A program made the translations under genes and the position numbers. Of a stretch of 36,942 bases of DNA, positions 1-10,452 are shown in pieces. This DNA comes from an uncultured Lactobacillaceae bacterium (lineage in GTDB: Bacteria > Bacillota > Bacilli > Lactobacillales > Lactobacillaceae): NCBI GenBank assembly GCA_934216625.1, contig CAKQCC010000004.1:1-36942 (forward strand). The letters are read 5' to 3'. A model generated the notes under the pieces. The model was not told the DNA's origin. It worked only from the letters and a program-made list of their open reading frames with translations, and did no database searches. Position 1 is the stretch's first letter, and every line of letters begins with the position of its first letter.

Positions 1-2994
1 GTTCTGCACGTAATTCCGGTAATCCCGCCTGATTTACGACCGATGGTTCAGTTAGAAGGTGGCCGGTTCGCCACTTCCGACTTGAATGATTTATACCGGC
101 GAGTTATTAACCGGAATAACCGCTTGAAGCGGTTATTGGCACTTCATGCTCCTGGAATCATTGTTCAAAACGAAAAACGGATGCTCCAAGAAGCAGTTGA
201 TGCCTTAATTGATAACGGTCGTCGTGGTCGACCAGTTTCCGGCCCTGGCAACCGGCCGTTGAAATCATTATCACACATGCTAAAAGGTAAGCAAGGCCGT
301 TTTCGTCAAAACTTATTAGGAAAGCGAGTTGATTATTCCGGTCGTTCAGTAATTGATGTGGGCCCACATTTGAAATTTAATCAATTGGGCTTACCAGTTC
401 CGATGGCTTTGGAATTATTCAAGCCTTACTTAATGCATGCTTTGGTTAAGCGTGGAATTGCCACTAACATCAAGAGTGCTAAGCGGAAGATTCATAATCG
501 TGATGATGATATTTATGACGTCTTAGCTGACGTAATTAAGGGTCATCCAATCATGTTAAATCGAGCCCCAACGTTGCACCGGCTGAGTATTCAAGCCTTT
601 TATCCGGTCTTAGTAAGTGGTAAGTCAATTCGGTTCCATCCGTTATGCTGTACTGCTTATAATGCCGATTTTGATGGTGATCAAGTTGCGTTGCACGTTC
701 CGTTAAGTGATGAAGCTCAAGCTGAAGCCAGAACGTTAATGCTAGCGTCAACTCATATTTTGGCACCGCGAGACGGTAGTCCAATCACGACGCCTAGCCA
801 AGACATCATTATCGGTAATTATTACATTACTTTAGAAGAACGACATCGTGAAGGTGAAGGTACCATCTTCAATGACGCTAATGAAGCGATCTTGGCTTAT
901 CAGAACGGTTACGTTCAATGGCACAGCCGGGTCGGCATTCGGGTTTCTTCGATGCCAAGCAAACCGTTTACTCCTCAGCAGCGGAAGGAAATCCTGGTCA
1001 CGACGGTTGGTAAGATCATCATGAACACCATGTACGCACCGGACTTTCCGTACTTGAACGAACCGACCAAACGAAATTTACGTGGTCATTTACCTGATAA
1101 GTACTTCTTGAAACCGGGCCAGAACATCTTTGATTACTTGAAGCATTCAAAGTTGATTCCACCGTTTAAGAAGGGCATGATTAGTGACATCATTGCCGAA
1201 AATTACCGTCGTTACCACATTTCAAAGACCGCGGTGGCCCTAGATAATTTGAAGCATTGGGGTTACGAAAACTGCATGAAGTCCGGCTTGTCATTCGCAA
1301 CTTCAGACATTACCGTTTTGAAAGAAAAGCCTTACATTATTAAAGCTTCGAAACACAAGAAAGACATTGTGACCCAGCAATATCAAATGGGCTTGATTAC
1401 TAATCAAGAACGTTATGAACGGGTTGTTGACATTTGGAGTAAAGCGAAAGATAAGATTCAAGATAAGATTGAAGATTACTTTAACCCTGAAAACGATATC
1501 TTTATGATGTCTGATTCAGGTGCCCGAGGTAACATTTCGAACTTTACTCAATTAGCTGGGATGCGTGGCTTAATGGCTGAACCAAATGGTAAGGTTATGG
1601 AATTGCCAATCACCGCGAACTTCCGTGAAGGATTGTCAATTCAACAAATGTTCATTTCAACCCACGGAGCCCGAAAAGGAATGACCGATACCGCGTTAAA
1701 GACCGCTAATTCCGGTTACTTAACCCGTCGATTAGTTGATGTCGCTCAAGATTGCATTGTTCGTGAGTATGATTGTGGTACTGACCGTGGCTTAAAGGTT
1801 CGCGCTTTGATGAACGGCCGTGAATTACTGGAACCGCTGTATGAACGGATCTTGGGACGGAACGCAATGAAAGCCGTAAAAGATCCGAAGACTGGTAAAG
1901 TTCTGGTTCACCATAACGAAATGATCGACGAAAAGAAAGCTCACGCGATCGTTGCGGCAGGAGTTAAAGAAGTCGAAATTCGTTCGGCTTTGACCTGTCA
2001 CACGGTTCACGGGGTTTGTGCGATGTGCTACGGCCGAAACTTGACCACCAGCAAACAAGTTGAAGTTGGCGAAGCCGTTGGTACCGTTGCTGCACAAGCA
2101 ATTGGTGAACCCGGAACTCAATTAACGATGCGGAACTTCCATACCGGTGGTGTTGCCGGAAATGCTGATATTACCCAAGGATTACCGCGAGTTCAAGAAA
2201 TTTTTGAAGCTCGGCATCCGAAAGGCCGTGCGATCATCAGTAAAGTTACCGGAACCGTTAAGTTAATTGAAGAAAATCCTGCCGAAAACGTTCGTGAGAT
2301 TACGGTTAAGGGCCAGTCTGATACCCAAAAGTACAAGATCCCAATGGACGCTAAATTAGTGGTTAAAGAAGGGGATCACGTTCACCGTGGAACTCCACTG
2401 AACGTTGGTTCAATTGATCCGAAGGAAATGCTTCAGGTCACTAACATGCTTGAAACTGCTAATTACATGCTTGGTGAAGTTCAAAAGGTTTACCGGATGC
2501 AAGGTGTTGATCTGAACGATAAACATCCTGAATTAATTATTCGTCAATTAATGCGCAAGGTTCAAATCATGAAGCCGGGTGATACTAAATTACTTCCAGG
2601 TTCCATGATGGAAATTAATGATTTCCGGAACGCGAACGCTAAGTACGTAATTGACGGTAAAGTTCCGGCAACCGCTCGACCGGTCTTACTTGGTTTGACG
2701 AAGGCTGCTTTAGAAACCAAGAGCTTCTTAAGTGCGGCTTCATTCCAGGAAACCACTCGAGTCTTAACCGATGCCGCAATTCGTGGCAAGAACGACCCGC
2801 TAGTTGGTTTGAAGGAAAACGTAATCGTCGGCAAATTAATTCCAGCTGGAACCGGAATGCACCGTTACCGTAATATTCAATTGAAAGAACCCAAGGTTAA
2901 GAAGTCAGCCAAGGATGAAGATAAATCCGCGGATGATGAAGCCCAGGCTTCTAAGTCGACGACTAGTCAAACCGCTAAAGCCAAAACGAAGTAA
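1..2994 (+). CDS. rpoC: RNA polymerase subunit beta', partial (5' end outside window)
   Basis: Largest subunit of RNA polymerase. The frame is open from base 1, where it reads [16 protein letters not shown], so the N-terminal part (zinc-binding nose and start of the clamp, roughly 200 residues) lies off the left edge. Visible are the catalytic magnesium loop NADFDGDQ, the bridge-helix entry SDSGARGN, the trigger loop around [19 protein letters not shown], and the second zinc site with one Cys in EYDCGTDRG and three in [11 protein letters not shown]. The last 35 or so residues are a charged, low-complexity K/S/D/A tail, which is variable in this family. About 997 residues are present out of an expected 1200. 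rpoB should lie immediately upstream, outside the window. A hairpin terminator follows. Identification is secure. Confidence 0.99.
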   Translation, partial: VLHVIPVIPPDLRPMVQLEGGRFATSDLNDLYRRVINRNNRLKRLLALHAPGIIVQNEKRMLQEAVDALIDNGRRGRPVSGPGNRPLKSLSHMLKGKQGRFRQNLLGKRVDYSGRSVIDVGPHLKFNQLGLPVPMALELFKPYLMHALVKRGIATNIKSAKRKIHNRDDDIYDVLADVIKGHPIMLNRAPTLHRLSIQAFYPVLVSGKSIRFHPLCCTAYNADFDGDQVALHVPLSDEAQAEARTLMLASTHILAPRDGSPITTPSQDIIIGNYYITLEERHREGEGTIFNDANEAILAYQNGYVQWHSRVGIRVSSMPSKPFTPQQRKEILVTTVGKIIMNTMYAPDFPYLNEPTKRNLRGHLPDKYFLKPGQNIFDYLKHSKLIPPFKKGMISDIIAENYRRYHISKTAVALDNLKHWGYENCMKSGLSFATSDITVLKEKPYIIKASKHKKDIVTQQYQMGLITNQERYERVVDIWSKAKDKIQDKIEDYFNPENDIFMMSDSGARGNISNFTQLAGMRGLMAEPNGKVMELPITANFREGLSIQQMFISTHGARKGMTDTALKTANSGYLTRRLVDVAQDCIVREYDCGTDRGLKVRALMNGRELLEPLYERILGRNAMKAVKDPKTGKVLVHHNEMIDEKKAHAIVAAGVKEVEIRSALTCHTVHGVCAMCYGRNLTTSKQVEVGEAVGTVAAQAIGEPGTQLTMRNFHTGGVAGNADITQGLPRVQEIFEARHPKGRAIISKVTGTVKLIEENPAENVREITVKGQSDTQKYKIPMDAKLVVKEGDHVHRGTPLNVGSIDPKEMLQVTNMLETANYMLGEVQKVYRMQGVDLNDKHPELIIRQLMRKVQIMKPGDTKLLPGSMMEINDFRNANAKYVIDGKVPATARPVLLGLTKAALETKSFLSAASFQETTRVLTDAAIRGKNDPLVGLKENVIVGKLIPAGTGMHRYRNIQLKEPKVKKSAKDEDKSADDEAQASKSTTSQTAKAKTK

Positions 2995-3022
2995 AAAATT
3001 CAATTAAATAAAATAATTTTGG

Positions 3023-3057
3023 TGGCAACCATTTTAGTTAATGGTTGCCATTTTTTT
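3023..3057. terminator. Rho-independent terminator after rpoC, probably bidirectional
   Basis: A perfect 10-bp stem (TGGCAACCAT at 3023-3032 with ATGGTTGCCA at 3041-3050) and an 8-nt loop are followed by seven T residues. It lies between the stop codon of rpoC and the stop codon of the convergent peptidase gene. On the minus strand it is followed by a looser T-rich run, so it may serve both genes. Confidence 0.9.
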
Positions 3058-3727
3058 ATAATAAATTAACTGCTAGGTAACCAAACGTTAAGTAGGGAAT
3101 AAAGGGAATCGTTTTGGAATTTCTGGTGATTAAAAATTTAATTAAAGCCGTTGATGAAGCGATTAAAATCACGATCGCAGTCGTCAGTAAGTTGGTTTTA
3201 AGCAGAATGATGAAAATCACGTCGACATCACCGTTGCCGATCAATCGGTCGCTGGAATTGGCTTTAAGGATAATCAAATAACTCATGATTTTAGCCGCAA
3301 TTCCCGGCCAGTTTAAATTTTGGAATTTAATTAGTTGAACAACCCCAATTCCCGCTAACGTTAAAATGATTCCACTCGGCATTTTAAAACTTTGCCAATC
3401 GTCAAGCGCTAGTAGCAATAAAATTAATTCGAATCCGGTTTCTAAGATTCCGTTAACGCGAATTGGATTGGTACCGACAATCAATCCACCAATTATTTCC
3501 GCTTCTAAATTGATGATTCCAATTGGCTTTCGGCAGTGGGAGCACCGGCCCTTAAGCAGGATAAAACTAATAATTGGGATCATTTCCCAAGCTGATAATC
3601 GGTGGTGACAATAGTCACAATGGGATGGCGGAAAAATAATTGATTCATGGCGATTACTTCTGACGCTAACTAATGATAAAAACGAACCGATCGTGGTTCC
3701 AATTATTATTTTGAAAAGGGTAATCAT
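3056..3727 (-). CDS. comC: Prepilin peptidase / leader peptidase (A24 family), ComC-like
   Basis: Membrane aspartyl protease that cleaves and N-methylates type IV prepilin-like proteins such as the ComG pseudopilins of the DNA-uptake machine. The 223-residue protein starts with a hydrophobic segment, then carries the paired zinc-type motifs CDYC and CSHC in its cytoplasmic loop (about residues 37-66), followed by several membrane helices. The two catalytic aspartates of the GxGD family are visible: one in LALDDWQSFKMPSG and one in GNGDVDV. The length fits the family (220-250). It is convergent to rpoC and separated from the str operon, as I recall for other lactobacilli. A GGAGATGA ribosome binding site precedes the ATG. 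No stop or frameshift interrupts the frame, so the gene looks intact; whether the other com genes exist cannot be judged here. Confidence 0.88.
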   Translation of the reverse strand: MITLFKIIIGTTIGSFLSLVSVRSNRHESIIFPPSHCDYCHHRLSAWEMIPIISFILLKGRCSHCRKPIGIINLEAEIIGGLIVGTNPIRVNGILETGFELILLLLALDDWQSFKMPSGIILTLAGIGVVQLIKFQNLNWPGIAAKIMSYLIILKANSSDRLIGNGDVDVIFIILLKTNLLTTAIVILIASSTALIKFLITRNSKTIPFIPYLTFGYLAVNLL

Positions 3728-3766
3728 TATTTCATCTCCATTATTAACTACGTAAATTAATTTAGT

Positions 3767-3795
3767 TTGACATTATTTTTTAGTGATGATATTAT
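3767..3795 (+). promoter_or_regulatory. Promoter of the str operon (rpsL-rpsG-fusA)
   Basis: TTGACA (3767-3772), a 17-base spacer and TATTAT (3790-3795), with TG one base upstream of the -10 box (extended -10). This is the strongest sigma-A type match in the window. Transcription should start near 3802, giving a leader of about 100 nt before rpsL. In the leader a small hairpin can form at about 3825-3847 (GG, bulged A, CGGTT pairing with AACCGCC). Confidence 0.85.
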
Positions 3796-3899
3796 TAAAG
3801 ATGTCTAAATGTGAAGAAATTGTTTGGACGGTTAAAAAGAACCGCCTGGATGTGTGGACTTGAAATTAATAAAATTTAATTGAAAGGAGGAATTTTTAG

Positions 3900-4319
3900 A
3901 TGCCAACGATTAATCAGTTAGTTCGTAAAGGTCGCAGATCTAAGAATTCTAAGTCAAAATCTCCAGCTTTGAATTATGGATTCAACAGTTATAAAAAGGA
4001 ACGGATTTATAATCCAGCTCCGCAAAAACGTGGGGTTGCAACCCGTGTCGGAACGATGACTCCGAAGAAGCCTAATTCTGCTTTACGAAAGTACGCCCGT
4101 GTTCGTTTGTCTAATTTAATGGAAGTTACTGCCTACATTCCTGGAATTGGTCATAATCTTCAAGAACACAGTGTGGTATTACTTCGTGGTGGTCGTGTTA
4201 AGGACTTGCCTGGAGTTCGATATCATATTGTTCGAGGTGCTTTAGATACGGCCGGGGTTCAAAACCGTCGTCAAGGTCGTTCTAAGTACGGAACCAAGAA
4301 ACCGAAAGCTAAGAAATAG
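3900..4319 (+). CDS. rpsL: 30S ribosomal protein S12 (uS12)
   Basis: Decoding-centre protein of the small subunit. The protein has 139 residues, with the short Firmicutes insertion after the N-terminal helix. The loops [11 protein letters not shown] (lysines at 56-57) and [13 protein letters not shown] carry the wild-type lysines whose substitution gives streptomycin resistance in other bacteria, so the sequence predicts the sensitive form. A strong GAAAGGAGG site lies nine bases before the ATG. It is the first gene of the str operon, 30 bases before rpsG. Confidence 0.99.
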   Translation: MPTINQLVRKGRRSKNSKSKSPALNYGFNSYKKERIYNPAPQKRGVATRVGTMTPKKPNSALRKYARVRLSNLMEVTAYIPGIGHNLQEHSVVLLRGGRVKDLPGVRYHIVRGALDTAGVQNRRQGRSKYGTKKPKAKK

Positions 4320-4349
4320 TAATTAATTTTTTGTGAGGAGGACGTTTCA

Positions 4350-4820
4350 ATGCCAAGAAAAGGCAGTGTTCAAAAGCGCGATTTCTTACCAGACCCAATT
4401 TATAAGTCTAAATTGGTCACCCGTTTAATTAATCATTTAATGATTAATGGTAAAAGAGGAACCGCTTCTAAAATTCTTTATAATGCGTTTAAGTTAATTA
4501 AGAAACAAACTGGTCACGATCCGGTTAAAGTCTTTCAAGCAGCAATGAAAAACGTAATGCCGGTCTTAGAAGTTCGAGCTCGTCGAGTTGGTGGTGCTAA
4601 CTACCAAGTTCCGATTGAAGTTCGTCCCGACCGTCGAATTACGTTAGGATTACGCTGGATTGTTAATTATTCTCGTTTACGCGGTGAACATTCAATGACC
4701 GAACGTTTAGCTCGTGAAATCATCGATGCTTCTAATAATACCGGTGCTTCGGTTAAGAAACGTGAAGACGTTCATCGAATGGCTGAAGCTAACCGTGCTT
4801 TTGCCCACTATCGCTGGTAG
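4350..4820 (+). CDS. rpsG: 30S ribosomal protein S7 (uS7)
   Basis: Primary binder of the 3' major domain of 16S rRNA that nucleates head assembly. It has 156 residues, the family norm; [16 protein letters not shown] at the N-terminus and [16 protein letters not shown] in the middle are diagnostic. The GAGGAGG site sits before the ATG. In E. coli S7 is the repressor of the str operon; no such control is demonstrated for this lineage. Only a gap of about 105 bases with a strong hairpin separates it from fusA. Confidence 0.99.
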   Translation: MPRKGSVQKRDFLPDPIYKSKLVTRLINHLMINGKRGTASKILYNAFKLIKKQTGHDPVKVFQAAMKNVMPVLEVRARRVGGANYQVPIEVRPDRRITLGLRWIVNYSRLRGEHSMTERLAREIIDASNNTGASVKKREDVHRMAEANRAFAHYRW

Positions 4821-4850
4821 TCCTGCCGCGTAAATTAATATTGACCGAAT

Positions 4851-4880
4851 ATAAAGTGGCTAACTTTTTAGCCACTTTAT
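4851..4880 (+). promoter_or_regulatory. Intercistronic hairpin between rpsG and fusA
   Basis: A perfect 12-bp stem (ATAAAGTGGCTA at 4851-4862 with TAGCCACTTTAT at 4869-4880) encloses a 6-nt loop. The bases after it are TAATATTGTTG, not a T run, so it is a poor intrinsic terminator. It may be an mRNA processing or stability element, or a partial attenuator that sets the ratio of S12/S7 to EF-G. I see no convincing promoter between it and fusA. Confidence 0.6.
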
Positions 4881-4925
4881 TAATATTGTTGAATTGAATA
4901 ATTGTGAGAGGAGAAATTAATAATC

Positions 4926-7028
4926 ATGGCTAACGCTCGAGAATTCCCGCTTGAGAAGACCCGAAACATTGGGATTATTGCCCACATTGATGCCGGTAAG
5001 ACCACGACAACTGAACGAATTTTGTATTACACTGGTAAAATTCATAAGATTGGTGAAACCCATGATGGTGATACCCAAATGGATTGGATGAGTGAAGAAA
5101 AGGATCGTGGAATTACGATCACCTCAGCTGCCACCACTGCCCAGTGGAAAGATCACCGAATCAATATTATTGATACGCCAGGTCACGTGGACTTCACCGC
5201 TGAAGTTGAACGTTCCTTGCGAGTCTTAGATGGTGCCATTACCGTTTTGGATGCCAATGCCGGAGTTGAACCGCAAACCGAAACCGTTTGGCGGCAAGCT
5301 TCCCAATTCAAAGTTCCGAACATCGTTTTCGTTAATAAAATGGATAAGATCGGTGCTAATTTTGATCGTTCCGTAAAATCATTACACACTAAATTAGGTG
5401 CTAACGCCCACGCCATTCAAATGCCGATTGGGGCTGAAGACCAATTTAAAGGTGTTATTGATTTAATCGAAATGAAGGCCGACATTTATGATGAAGATAA
5501 ATTAGGTTCGAAATGGGATACCGTTCCGGTTCCTAAGAAATACTTACCAGAAGCTAAGAAGCGTCGTGCTCACTTAATTGAAGCTGTTTGTGACGTTGAT
5601 AACGACTTGATGGCTAAGTACTTATCCGGATCTAAGATTACGAATAACGAAATTCGGGCTGCCATTCGAAAAGCAACTTTAGAATTACGTTTCTTCCCGG
5701 TTCTGGCTGGTTCAGCTTTCAAGAACAAGGGTGTTCAAATGTTATTGAACGCCGTAATTGATTACTTACCATCACCGTTAGATATTCATCCGTATCAAGC
5801 AACTGATCCAAGCACCAAGAAGACGGTTGAATTGAAGGCCAATGATAAGAAACCGTTTGCGGCTCTGGCGTTTAAGATTGCGACTGATCCGTACGTTGGC
5901 CGTTTGACTTACATTCGAGTTTATCAAGGATCGTTGCCAGCTGGTTCTTACATCCTGAACGCTTCCAAGGACAAACGTGAACGAGCAAGTCGTTTGCTAC
6001 AAATGCACGCTAACCAACGACACGAAATTCCGGAAGTCTTTTCCGGTGATATTGCGGCCGTAATTGGTTTAAAGAACACCACTACTGGTGATTCGTTAAC
6101 GGCTGAAGATCATCCGCTGCACTTAGAATCCATGAACTTCCCGGACCCAGTTATTAGTGTTTCGGTTGCACCGAAGACCAAAGCTGATCAAGGTAAGATG
6201 GATACCGCTTTGCAAAAGTTATCCGAAGAAGACCCAACTTTCAAAGCTCACACGGATGTTGAAACCGGTCAGACCATTATTTCCGGAATGGGTGAATTGC
6301 ACTTAAACATCATTACTGAACGAATGAAGCGTGAATTCCACGTTCAAGCTCGGATCGGTAAACCGCAAGTTGCTTATCGTGAAGCCTTTACTAAACCGAC
6401 GAAAGCCAACGGTAAATTTATTCGCCAAAATGGTGGTAAAGGTCAATATGGTGATGTTTGGGTTCAATTTACGCCGAATGATCCTGGCAAGGGTTATGAA
6501 TTTGAAGACGCCATCGTTGGTGGAGTCGTTCCCCGTGAATTCATTCCATCCGTTTCAAAAGGAATTCAAGGTGCCATGAAGAATGGTGTTTTAGCTGGTT
6601 ACCCGTTAATTGACTTAAAAGCTAAGTTATACGATGGTAGTTACCATCCGGTTGATTCTAGTCAAGCATCATTTGAAACGGCTGGTTCTTTAGCGTTACG
6701 AAATGCTGCTAAAACCGCAGCTCCAGTAATTTTAGAACCGATTATGAAGACCGACATCGTAGTTCCAAAAGAATTCATGGGTGACGTCATGGGTGAAGTT
6801 ACTGCCCGCCGTGGTAAAATCCAAGGCATGGAAGAACATGACAAAGCTCAGACCATTCATTGCTTTACTCCATTGAGTGAAATGTTTGGTTACGCAACTA
6901 CCCTTCGTTCCGCTACTAAAGGTCGTGGAACCTTTACAATGACTTTTGATCATTACGCTGCGGTACCAAAGAGTATCCAGAAGAAGATCATTGAAAAGAA
7001 TGGTGGAACGACCGAAGCTTCGAAATAA
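4926..7028 (+). CDS. fusA: Translation elongation factor G
   Basis: GTPase that drives translocation and, with RRF, ribosome recycling. The 700 residues cover domains I-V. GTP-binding motifs appear in order: G1 [11 protein letters not shown]2 RGITITSA, G3 DTPGHVDF, G4 NKMDKIGA and G5 GSAF. Domain IV contains [13 protein letters not shown] and domain [15 protein letters not shown]. Length and order match standard EF-G, not the tetracycline-protection homologues. It is the last gene of the str operon; tuf does not follow, as usual in lactobacilli. A strong terminator follows about 20 bases after the stop. Confidence 0.99.
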   Translation: MANAREFPLEKTRNIGIIAHIDAGKTTTTERILYYTGKIHKIGETHDGDTQMDWMSEEKDRGITITSAATTAQWKDHRINIIDTPGHVDFTAEVERSLRVLDGAITVLDANAGVEPQTETVWRQASQFKVPNIVFVNKMDKIGANFDRSVKSLHTKLGANAHAIQMPIGAEDQFKGVIDLIEMKADIYDEDKLGSKWDTVPVPKKYLPEAKKRRAHLIEAVCDVDNDLMAKYLSGSKITNNEIRAAIRKATLELRFFPVLAGSAFKNKGVQMLLNAVIDYLPSPLDIHPYQATDPSTKKTVELKANDKKPFAALAFKIATDPYVGRLTYIRVYQGSLPAGSYILNASKDKRERASRLLQMHANQRHEIPEVFSGDIAAVIGLKNTTTGDSLTAEDHPLHLESMNFPDPVISVSVAPKTKADQGKMDTALQKLSEEDPTFKAHTDVETGQTIISGMGELHLNIITERMKREFHVQARIGKPQVAYREAFTKPTKANGKFIRQNGGKGQYGDVWVQFTPNDPGKGYEFEDAIVGGVVPREFIPSVSKGIQGAMKNGVLAGYPLIDLKAKLYDGSYHPVDSSQASFETAGSLALRNAAKTAAPVILEPIMKTDIVVPKEFMGDVMGEVTARRGKIQGMEEHDKAQTIHCFTPLSEMFGYATTLRSATKGRGTFTMTFDHYAAVPKSIQKKIIEKNGGTTEASK

Positions 7029-7049
7029 GTTTTAATTCTTAATTTTGAA

Positions 7050-7081
7050 AAGGGTACCTAATCAATTAGGTACCCTTTTTT
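7050..7081 (+). terminator. Rho-independent terminator of the str operon
   Basis: An 11-bp perfect stem (AAGGGTACCTA at 7050-7060, TAGGTACCCTT at 7067-7077; extendable through AA/TT) with a 6-nt loop runs straight into a T tract ending at 7081. It isolates fusA from the S10 operon promoter downstream. Confidence 0.92.
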
Positions 7082-7094
7082 GATTGGCTAAAGC

Positions 7095-7123
7095 TTGAAA
7101 TACTGGAGTTAATCAATTATCAT
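7095..7123 (+). promoter_or_regulatory. Promoter of the S10-spc-alpha operon
   Basis: TTGAAA (7095-7100), a 17-base spacer and TATCAT (7118-7123), each one base off consensus. It is the best match between the fusA terminator and rpsJ, and predicts a start near 7130 and a leader of about 165 nt. Confidence 0.7.
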
Positions 7124-7129
7124 AAAGGA

Positions 7130-7293
7130 GTAAAAGTTAAAGGGATAATTTTGCCCTGATTAATAAATCATTTACGGCACACCCGGCTGCTTTGCCATGG
7201 GTAGCCTGAAATTTAAATTGGGACATTAAGCAAATATTCAACGATTTTGCTGGAATTAATTGCGTTATCAATCTTAATGAAGGAGGGAATACA
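7130..7293 (+). promoter_or_regulatory. Structured leader of the S10 operon
   Basis: About 165 nt of untranslated leader with no gene. Three hairpins can be drawn: TGATT/AATCA (7157-7161 with 7166-7170), GGCTGC/GTAGCC (7185-7190 with 7201-7206, one G-U pair) and AGCAAA/TTTGCT (7229-7234 with 7246-7251). An alternative GGCA/TGCC pairing (7176-7179 with 7193-7196) would compete with the second. In E. coli the S10 leader is bound by L4; whether this one is regulated by a ribosomal protein is inference from position and folding only. Confidence 0.45.
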
Positions 7294-7602
7294 ATGGCAA
7301 AACAAAGAATTCGGATTCGATTAAAAGCATACGAACACCGGATCTTGGATCAATCCGCTAATAAAATTGTGGCAACTGCTCAGCGAACTGGAGCTAGCAT
7401 TTCTGGCCCAATTCCGTTACCGACTGATCGAACGATTTATACGGTGCTTGCTTCTCCGCATAAATTTAAGAAATCACGTGAACAGTTTGAAATGTTGACT
7501 CACAAACGTTTAATTGATATTTTGAATCCAACCCCTAAGACCGTTGATTCATTAATGAAATTAGATTTGCCAAGTGGAGTTGACATTGAAATTAAATTAT
7601 AA
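7294..7602 (+). CDS. rpsJ: 30S ribosomal protein S10 (uS10)
   Basis: Small-subunit head protein, also the NusE component of antitermination complexes. It has 102 residues, the family length, starting [20 protein letters not shown] and containing ISGPIPLPT and the C-terminal SGVDIEIKL. An AAGGAGGG site precedes the ATG. It is the first gene of the S10 operon, behind a long folded leader. Confidence 0.99.
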   Translation: MAKQRIRIRLKAYEHRILDQSANKIVATAQRTGASISGPIPLPTDRTIYTVLASPHKFKKSREQFEMLTHKRLIDILNPTPKTVDSLMKLDLPSGVDIEIKL

Positions 7603-7641
7603 TAATTAAAACCAGTTTTATTTAATTTAGGAGGTGTACTC

Positions 7642-8292
7642 ATGGCCAGAAAAGGAATTTTAGGCAGAAAAGTTGGGATGACCCAAGTCTTCGGTAAAAA
7701 TGGTGATTTAATCCCGGTTACCGTAGTTGACGTTGCTCCTAACGTAGTCTTACAGAAGAAGACTAAAGAAAATGATGGTTATAACGCTATTCAATTAGGC
7801 TTTGGCGACAAACGTAAGATCTTAAGTAATAAACCTGAACAAGGTCATGTAGCAAAAGCAAAAACGACCCCTAAGCGCTTCGTTCGTGAAATTCGTAATG
7901 CTGACTTAGGAAAGTATAAAGTTTCTGATCAAGTTACTGCAGACATCTTTAAAAAAGGTGATGTAGTTGACGTAACCGGAATCAGTAAAGGACATGGCTA
8001 TCAGGGTAACATTAAGAAAGATAATCAACACCGTGGCCCGACTACTCATGGTTCAAGATACCATCGTCGTCCAGGATCTTTAGGCCCAATCATTAATCGA
8101 GTGGTTAAAGGTATGAAGTTACCTGGCCGAATGGGTAATAATCGAGTAACGATGCAGAATTTGAGAATTATTGCTTCTGATACTGATGATAATGCACTAC
8201 TGATTAGTGGCAGTGTTCCGGGCGCTAATAAATCATTCTTAATGATTCGTTCTGCAGCTCGTCGTCAGAAACCAGTTAAATCCGCTAAATAA
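7642..8292 (+). CDS. rplC: 50S ribosomal protein L3 (uL3)
   Basis: Early assembly protein that reaches the peptidyl transferase centre. At 216 residues it is slightly longer than the usual 206-211 because of a basic C-terminal tail ([10 protein letters not shown]). The start [17 protein letters not shown] and the long central loop with KGHGYQG and [13 protein letters not shown] are diagnostic. GGAGGTG precedes the ATG. It is followed by rplD after 24 bases. Confidence 0.99.
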   Translation: MARKGILGRKVGMTQVFGKNGDLIPVTVVDVAPNVVLQKKTKENDGYNAIQLGFGDKRKILSNKPEQGHVAKAKTTPKRFVREIRNADLGKYKVSDQVTADIFKKGDVVDVTGISKGHGYQGNIKKDNQHRGPTTHGSRYHRRPGSLGPIINRVVKGMKLPGRMGNNRVTMQNLRIIASDTDDNALLISGSVPGANKSFLMIRSAARRQKPVKSAK

Positions 8293-8316
8293 AAATAAGG
8301 AAAGGAGGAAGTTTAA

Positions 8317-8940
8317 ATGACTAGCGTTGCATTATACAAGCAAAACGGTAGCAAGGCCGGAAATGTTAAGTTAAACGACGACATTTTTGGAATCAAGCCC
8401 AATGACAACGTTGAATTTGATACTGTTTTAATGCAAAGAGCATCACAACGCCAAGGTACTAGTTCTTCAAAGAACCGCAGTGCTGTTCGCGGTGGTGGCA
8501 AGAAGCCATGGCGTCAAAAAGGTACTGGTCGTGCCCGTCAAGGTTCCATTCGTGCACCACAATGGCGCGGTGGTGGAATCGTCTTTGGTCCGCATCCACG
8601 TTCCTATGCTTATCATTTACCTAAGAAAGTGACCCGGTTAGCGACTAAGTCAGCATTGTCTGATAAGGTTGCCGATGGTGACTTGATCGTGGTTGATTCT
8701 TTGAATTTCAAGCATCCAAAAACCAAGCAAATGAGTCAATTACTGACCGCACTTAAAGATTCAACTAAAACGTTATTAGTTTTAGAAAAAGGTAATCGAA
8801 TGGCTGCTTTGTCGGCTCGGAATTTGCCGAATGTGATGATTATTAATGGTAAAGGAATTAATACTTTAGATATTATGAGTAACCAGAAAGTAATTATCAC
8901 TAAAGCCGCTCTTAAAGAAGTAGAGGAGGTGCTCGCATAA
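8317..8940 (+). CDS. rplD: 50S ribosomal protein L4 (uL4)
   Basis: Exit-tunnel protein of the large subunit. It has 207 residues. The extended tunnel loop is clear: [20 protein letters not shown] followed by [10 protein letters not shown], unaltered at the positions where macrolide-resistance mutations occur in other bacteria ([12 protein letters not shown]). In E. coli L4 represses its own operon by acting on the S10 leader, making the folded leader upstream a natural candidate target. The rplW ribosome binding site (GAGGAGGT) lies inside its last codons. Confidence 0.99.
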   Translation: MTSVALYKQNGSKAGNVKLNDDIFGIKPNDNVEFDTVLMQRASQRQGTSSSKNRSAVRGGGKKPWRQKGTGRARQGSIRAPQWRGGGIVFGPHPRSYAYHLPKKVTRLATKSALSDKVADGDLIVVDSLNFKHPKTKQMSQLLTALKDSTKTLLVLEKGNRMAALSARNLPNVMIINGKGINTLDIMSNQKVIITKAALKEVEEVLA

Positions 8941-8941
8941 T

Positions 8942-9253
8942 ATGGATTCGCGTGATATAATTTTACGCCCCGTTGTTACTGAAGCGTCGACTGATCTGAT
9001 GGATCAGAAAAAGTACACTTTCGATGTTAATCTGCGGGCAACCAAAACTCAGGTGAAAAAAGCAGTCGAGGACATTTTTAACGTTAAAGTAGTTAAAGTT
9101 AACATTATGAACGTTCGCGGCAAATTAAAGCGTGAAGGCCGTTACGTCGGTTACACTTCACGTCGTCGGAAAGCCATTGTTAAGTTATCTAAAGATTCTA
9201 AGAAGATTAACTTATTCAATAAGAATAATGGTTCTAAATCTAATCAAAAATAA
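8942..9253 (+). CDS. rplW: 50S ribosomal protein L23 (uL23)
   Basis: Protein at the tunnel exit that docks trigger factor and SRP. It has 103 residues (usual 95-100), with the N-terminal [13 protein letters not shown] and the loop [21 protein letters not shown]. The ATG is one base after the rplD stop, so the two are translationally coupled. The C-terminus ends in a short Lys/Asn/Ser-rich extension. Confidence 0.98.
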   Translation: MDSRDIILRPVVTEASTDLMDQKKYTFDVNLRATKTQVKKAVEDIFNVKVVKVNIMNVRGKLKREGRYVGYTSRRRKAIVKLSKDSKKINLFNKNNGSKSNQK

Positions 9254-9274
9254 AATTGAATAGGAGGGAAAATT

Positions 9275-10114
9275 TTGGCTAATAAGATGTACAAACCAAC
9301 CAGTAACGGTCGTCGAAATATGACCGATATTGATTATGGTGTTGCAACTAAAAACGCTCCCGAAAAATCATTGTTGGCTAACCGAAAAGTCAGGGCTGGC
9401 CGCAATAATTATGGCCGGATTACCGTTCGCCATCACGGTGCTGGTGTTAAGCGCCGCTATCGCTTAATTGATTTTAAGCGAATCAAAGATGGGGTTCCCG
9501 CAATCGTTAAGTCAATTGAATATGATCCGAACCGGACCGCTAACATTGCTTTGATTTATTACGTTGACGGTGTTAAATCTTATATTTTAGCACCACAGGG
9601 TTTAAAAGTTGGCGATAAGGTTGAATCAGGACCGAATGCCGATATTAAAGTCGGAAACGCGTTACCTTTAAAGAACATTCCGGTTGGTACTACCATCCAT
9701 AATGTTGAATTAAAGCATAATAAAGGTGGTCAATTAGCTCGTTCTGCCGGTACTTCTGCTCAATTACTTGGTAAGGAAGGCAAATATGTACTGGTCAGAT
9801 TACCATCTGGTGAAGTTCGGATGGTATTAGCTACTAACCGAGCTTCAATTGGAGTTCTCAGTAACCCAGAACACTCATTAGTAGTTAGTGGTAAAGCTGG
9901 TCGAACTCGTCATTTAGGTAAGCGTCCGCACGTAACCGGTTCTGCAATGAACCCGAACGATCATCCGCATGGTGGTGGAGATGCGCATACAACCGTTGGT
10001 TATCCGTCACCATTGTCTCCGTGGCATAAGAAGACTGTTGGTAAGAAGACTCGTTCCAAGAAAGCTCGTTCCAACAAGTTTATCGTTCGTCGTCGGAAGC
10101 AATCTAAGATGTAA
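9275..10114 (+). CDS. rplB: 50S ribosomal protein L2 (uL2), TTG start
   Basis: Large-subunit protein needed for subunit association and peptidyl transfer. The start is TTG at 9275, eight bases after an AGGAGGG site, giving [16 protein letters not shown], as expected for the family; no ATG fits upstream. It has 279 residues. The motif [12 protein letters not shown] holds the conserved histidine (His229 in E. coli). The C-terminus is the usual basic tail. Confidence 0.98.
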   Translation: MANKMYKPTSNGRRNMTDIDYGVATKNAPEKSLLANRKVRAGRNNYGRITVRHHGAGVKRRYRLIDFKRIKDGVPAIVKSIEYDPNRTANIALIYYVDGVKSYILAPQGLKVGDKVESGPNADIKVGNALPLKNIPVGTTIHNVELKHNKGGQLARSAGTSAQLLGKEGKYVLVRLPSGEVRMVLATNRASIGVLSNPEHSLVVSGKAGRTRHLGKRPHVTGSAMNPNDHPHGGGDAHTTVGYPSPLSPWHKKTVGKKTRSKKARSNKFIVRRRKQSKM

Positions 10115-10149
10115 TTGCTAACTAAATTTTAACTGAAGGAGGTTAAAAA

Positions 10150-10437
10150 ATGAGTCGTAGCTTGAAAAAAGGGCCTTTTGCTGACGCATCGCTCTTAAAG
10201 AAAATTAAAGCCCAGAAGGGTAAAGACAAGAAGTCAGTTATTAAGACCTGGTCACGTCGCTCAACAATTTTCCCGAGTTTTATTGGCTACACAATTTCTG
10301 TATATAACGGTCGTCGTCACGTTCCGGTATATATTCAGGAAGACATGGTTGGCCATAAATTAGGTGAATTTGTTCCCACCCGAACATTCCACGGTCACAG
10401 CAAGAGCGGTGACGCGGAAGATAAGGCAACCGATTAA
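10150..10437 (+). CDS. rpsS: 30S ribosomal protein S19 (uS19)
   Basis: Small-subunit head protein that contacts S13 and the A-site tRNA region. It has 95 residues, [19 protein letters not shown] at the start and [20 protein letters not shown] in the middle. AAGGAGG precedes the ATG. It lies 15 bases before rplV. Confidence 0.99.
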   Translation: MSRSLKKGPFADASLLKKIKAQKGKDKKSVIKTWSRRSTIFPSFIGYTISVYNGRRHVPVYIQEDMVGHKLGEFVPTRTFHGHSKSGDAEDKATD

Positions 10438-10452
10438 CAAGGAGGATTAAAA

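Noticed and set aside
3366..3608. Open frame antisense to the prepilin peptidase gene
   Set aside because: The peptidase on the other strand has clear motifs; this frame has no binding site or recognisable protein features.
7197..7229. Ten-codon frame [10 protein letters not shown] in the S10 leader, considered as a leader peptide
   Set aside because: No Shine-Dalgarno sequence precedes it and no run of regulatory codons is seen.
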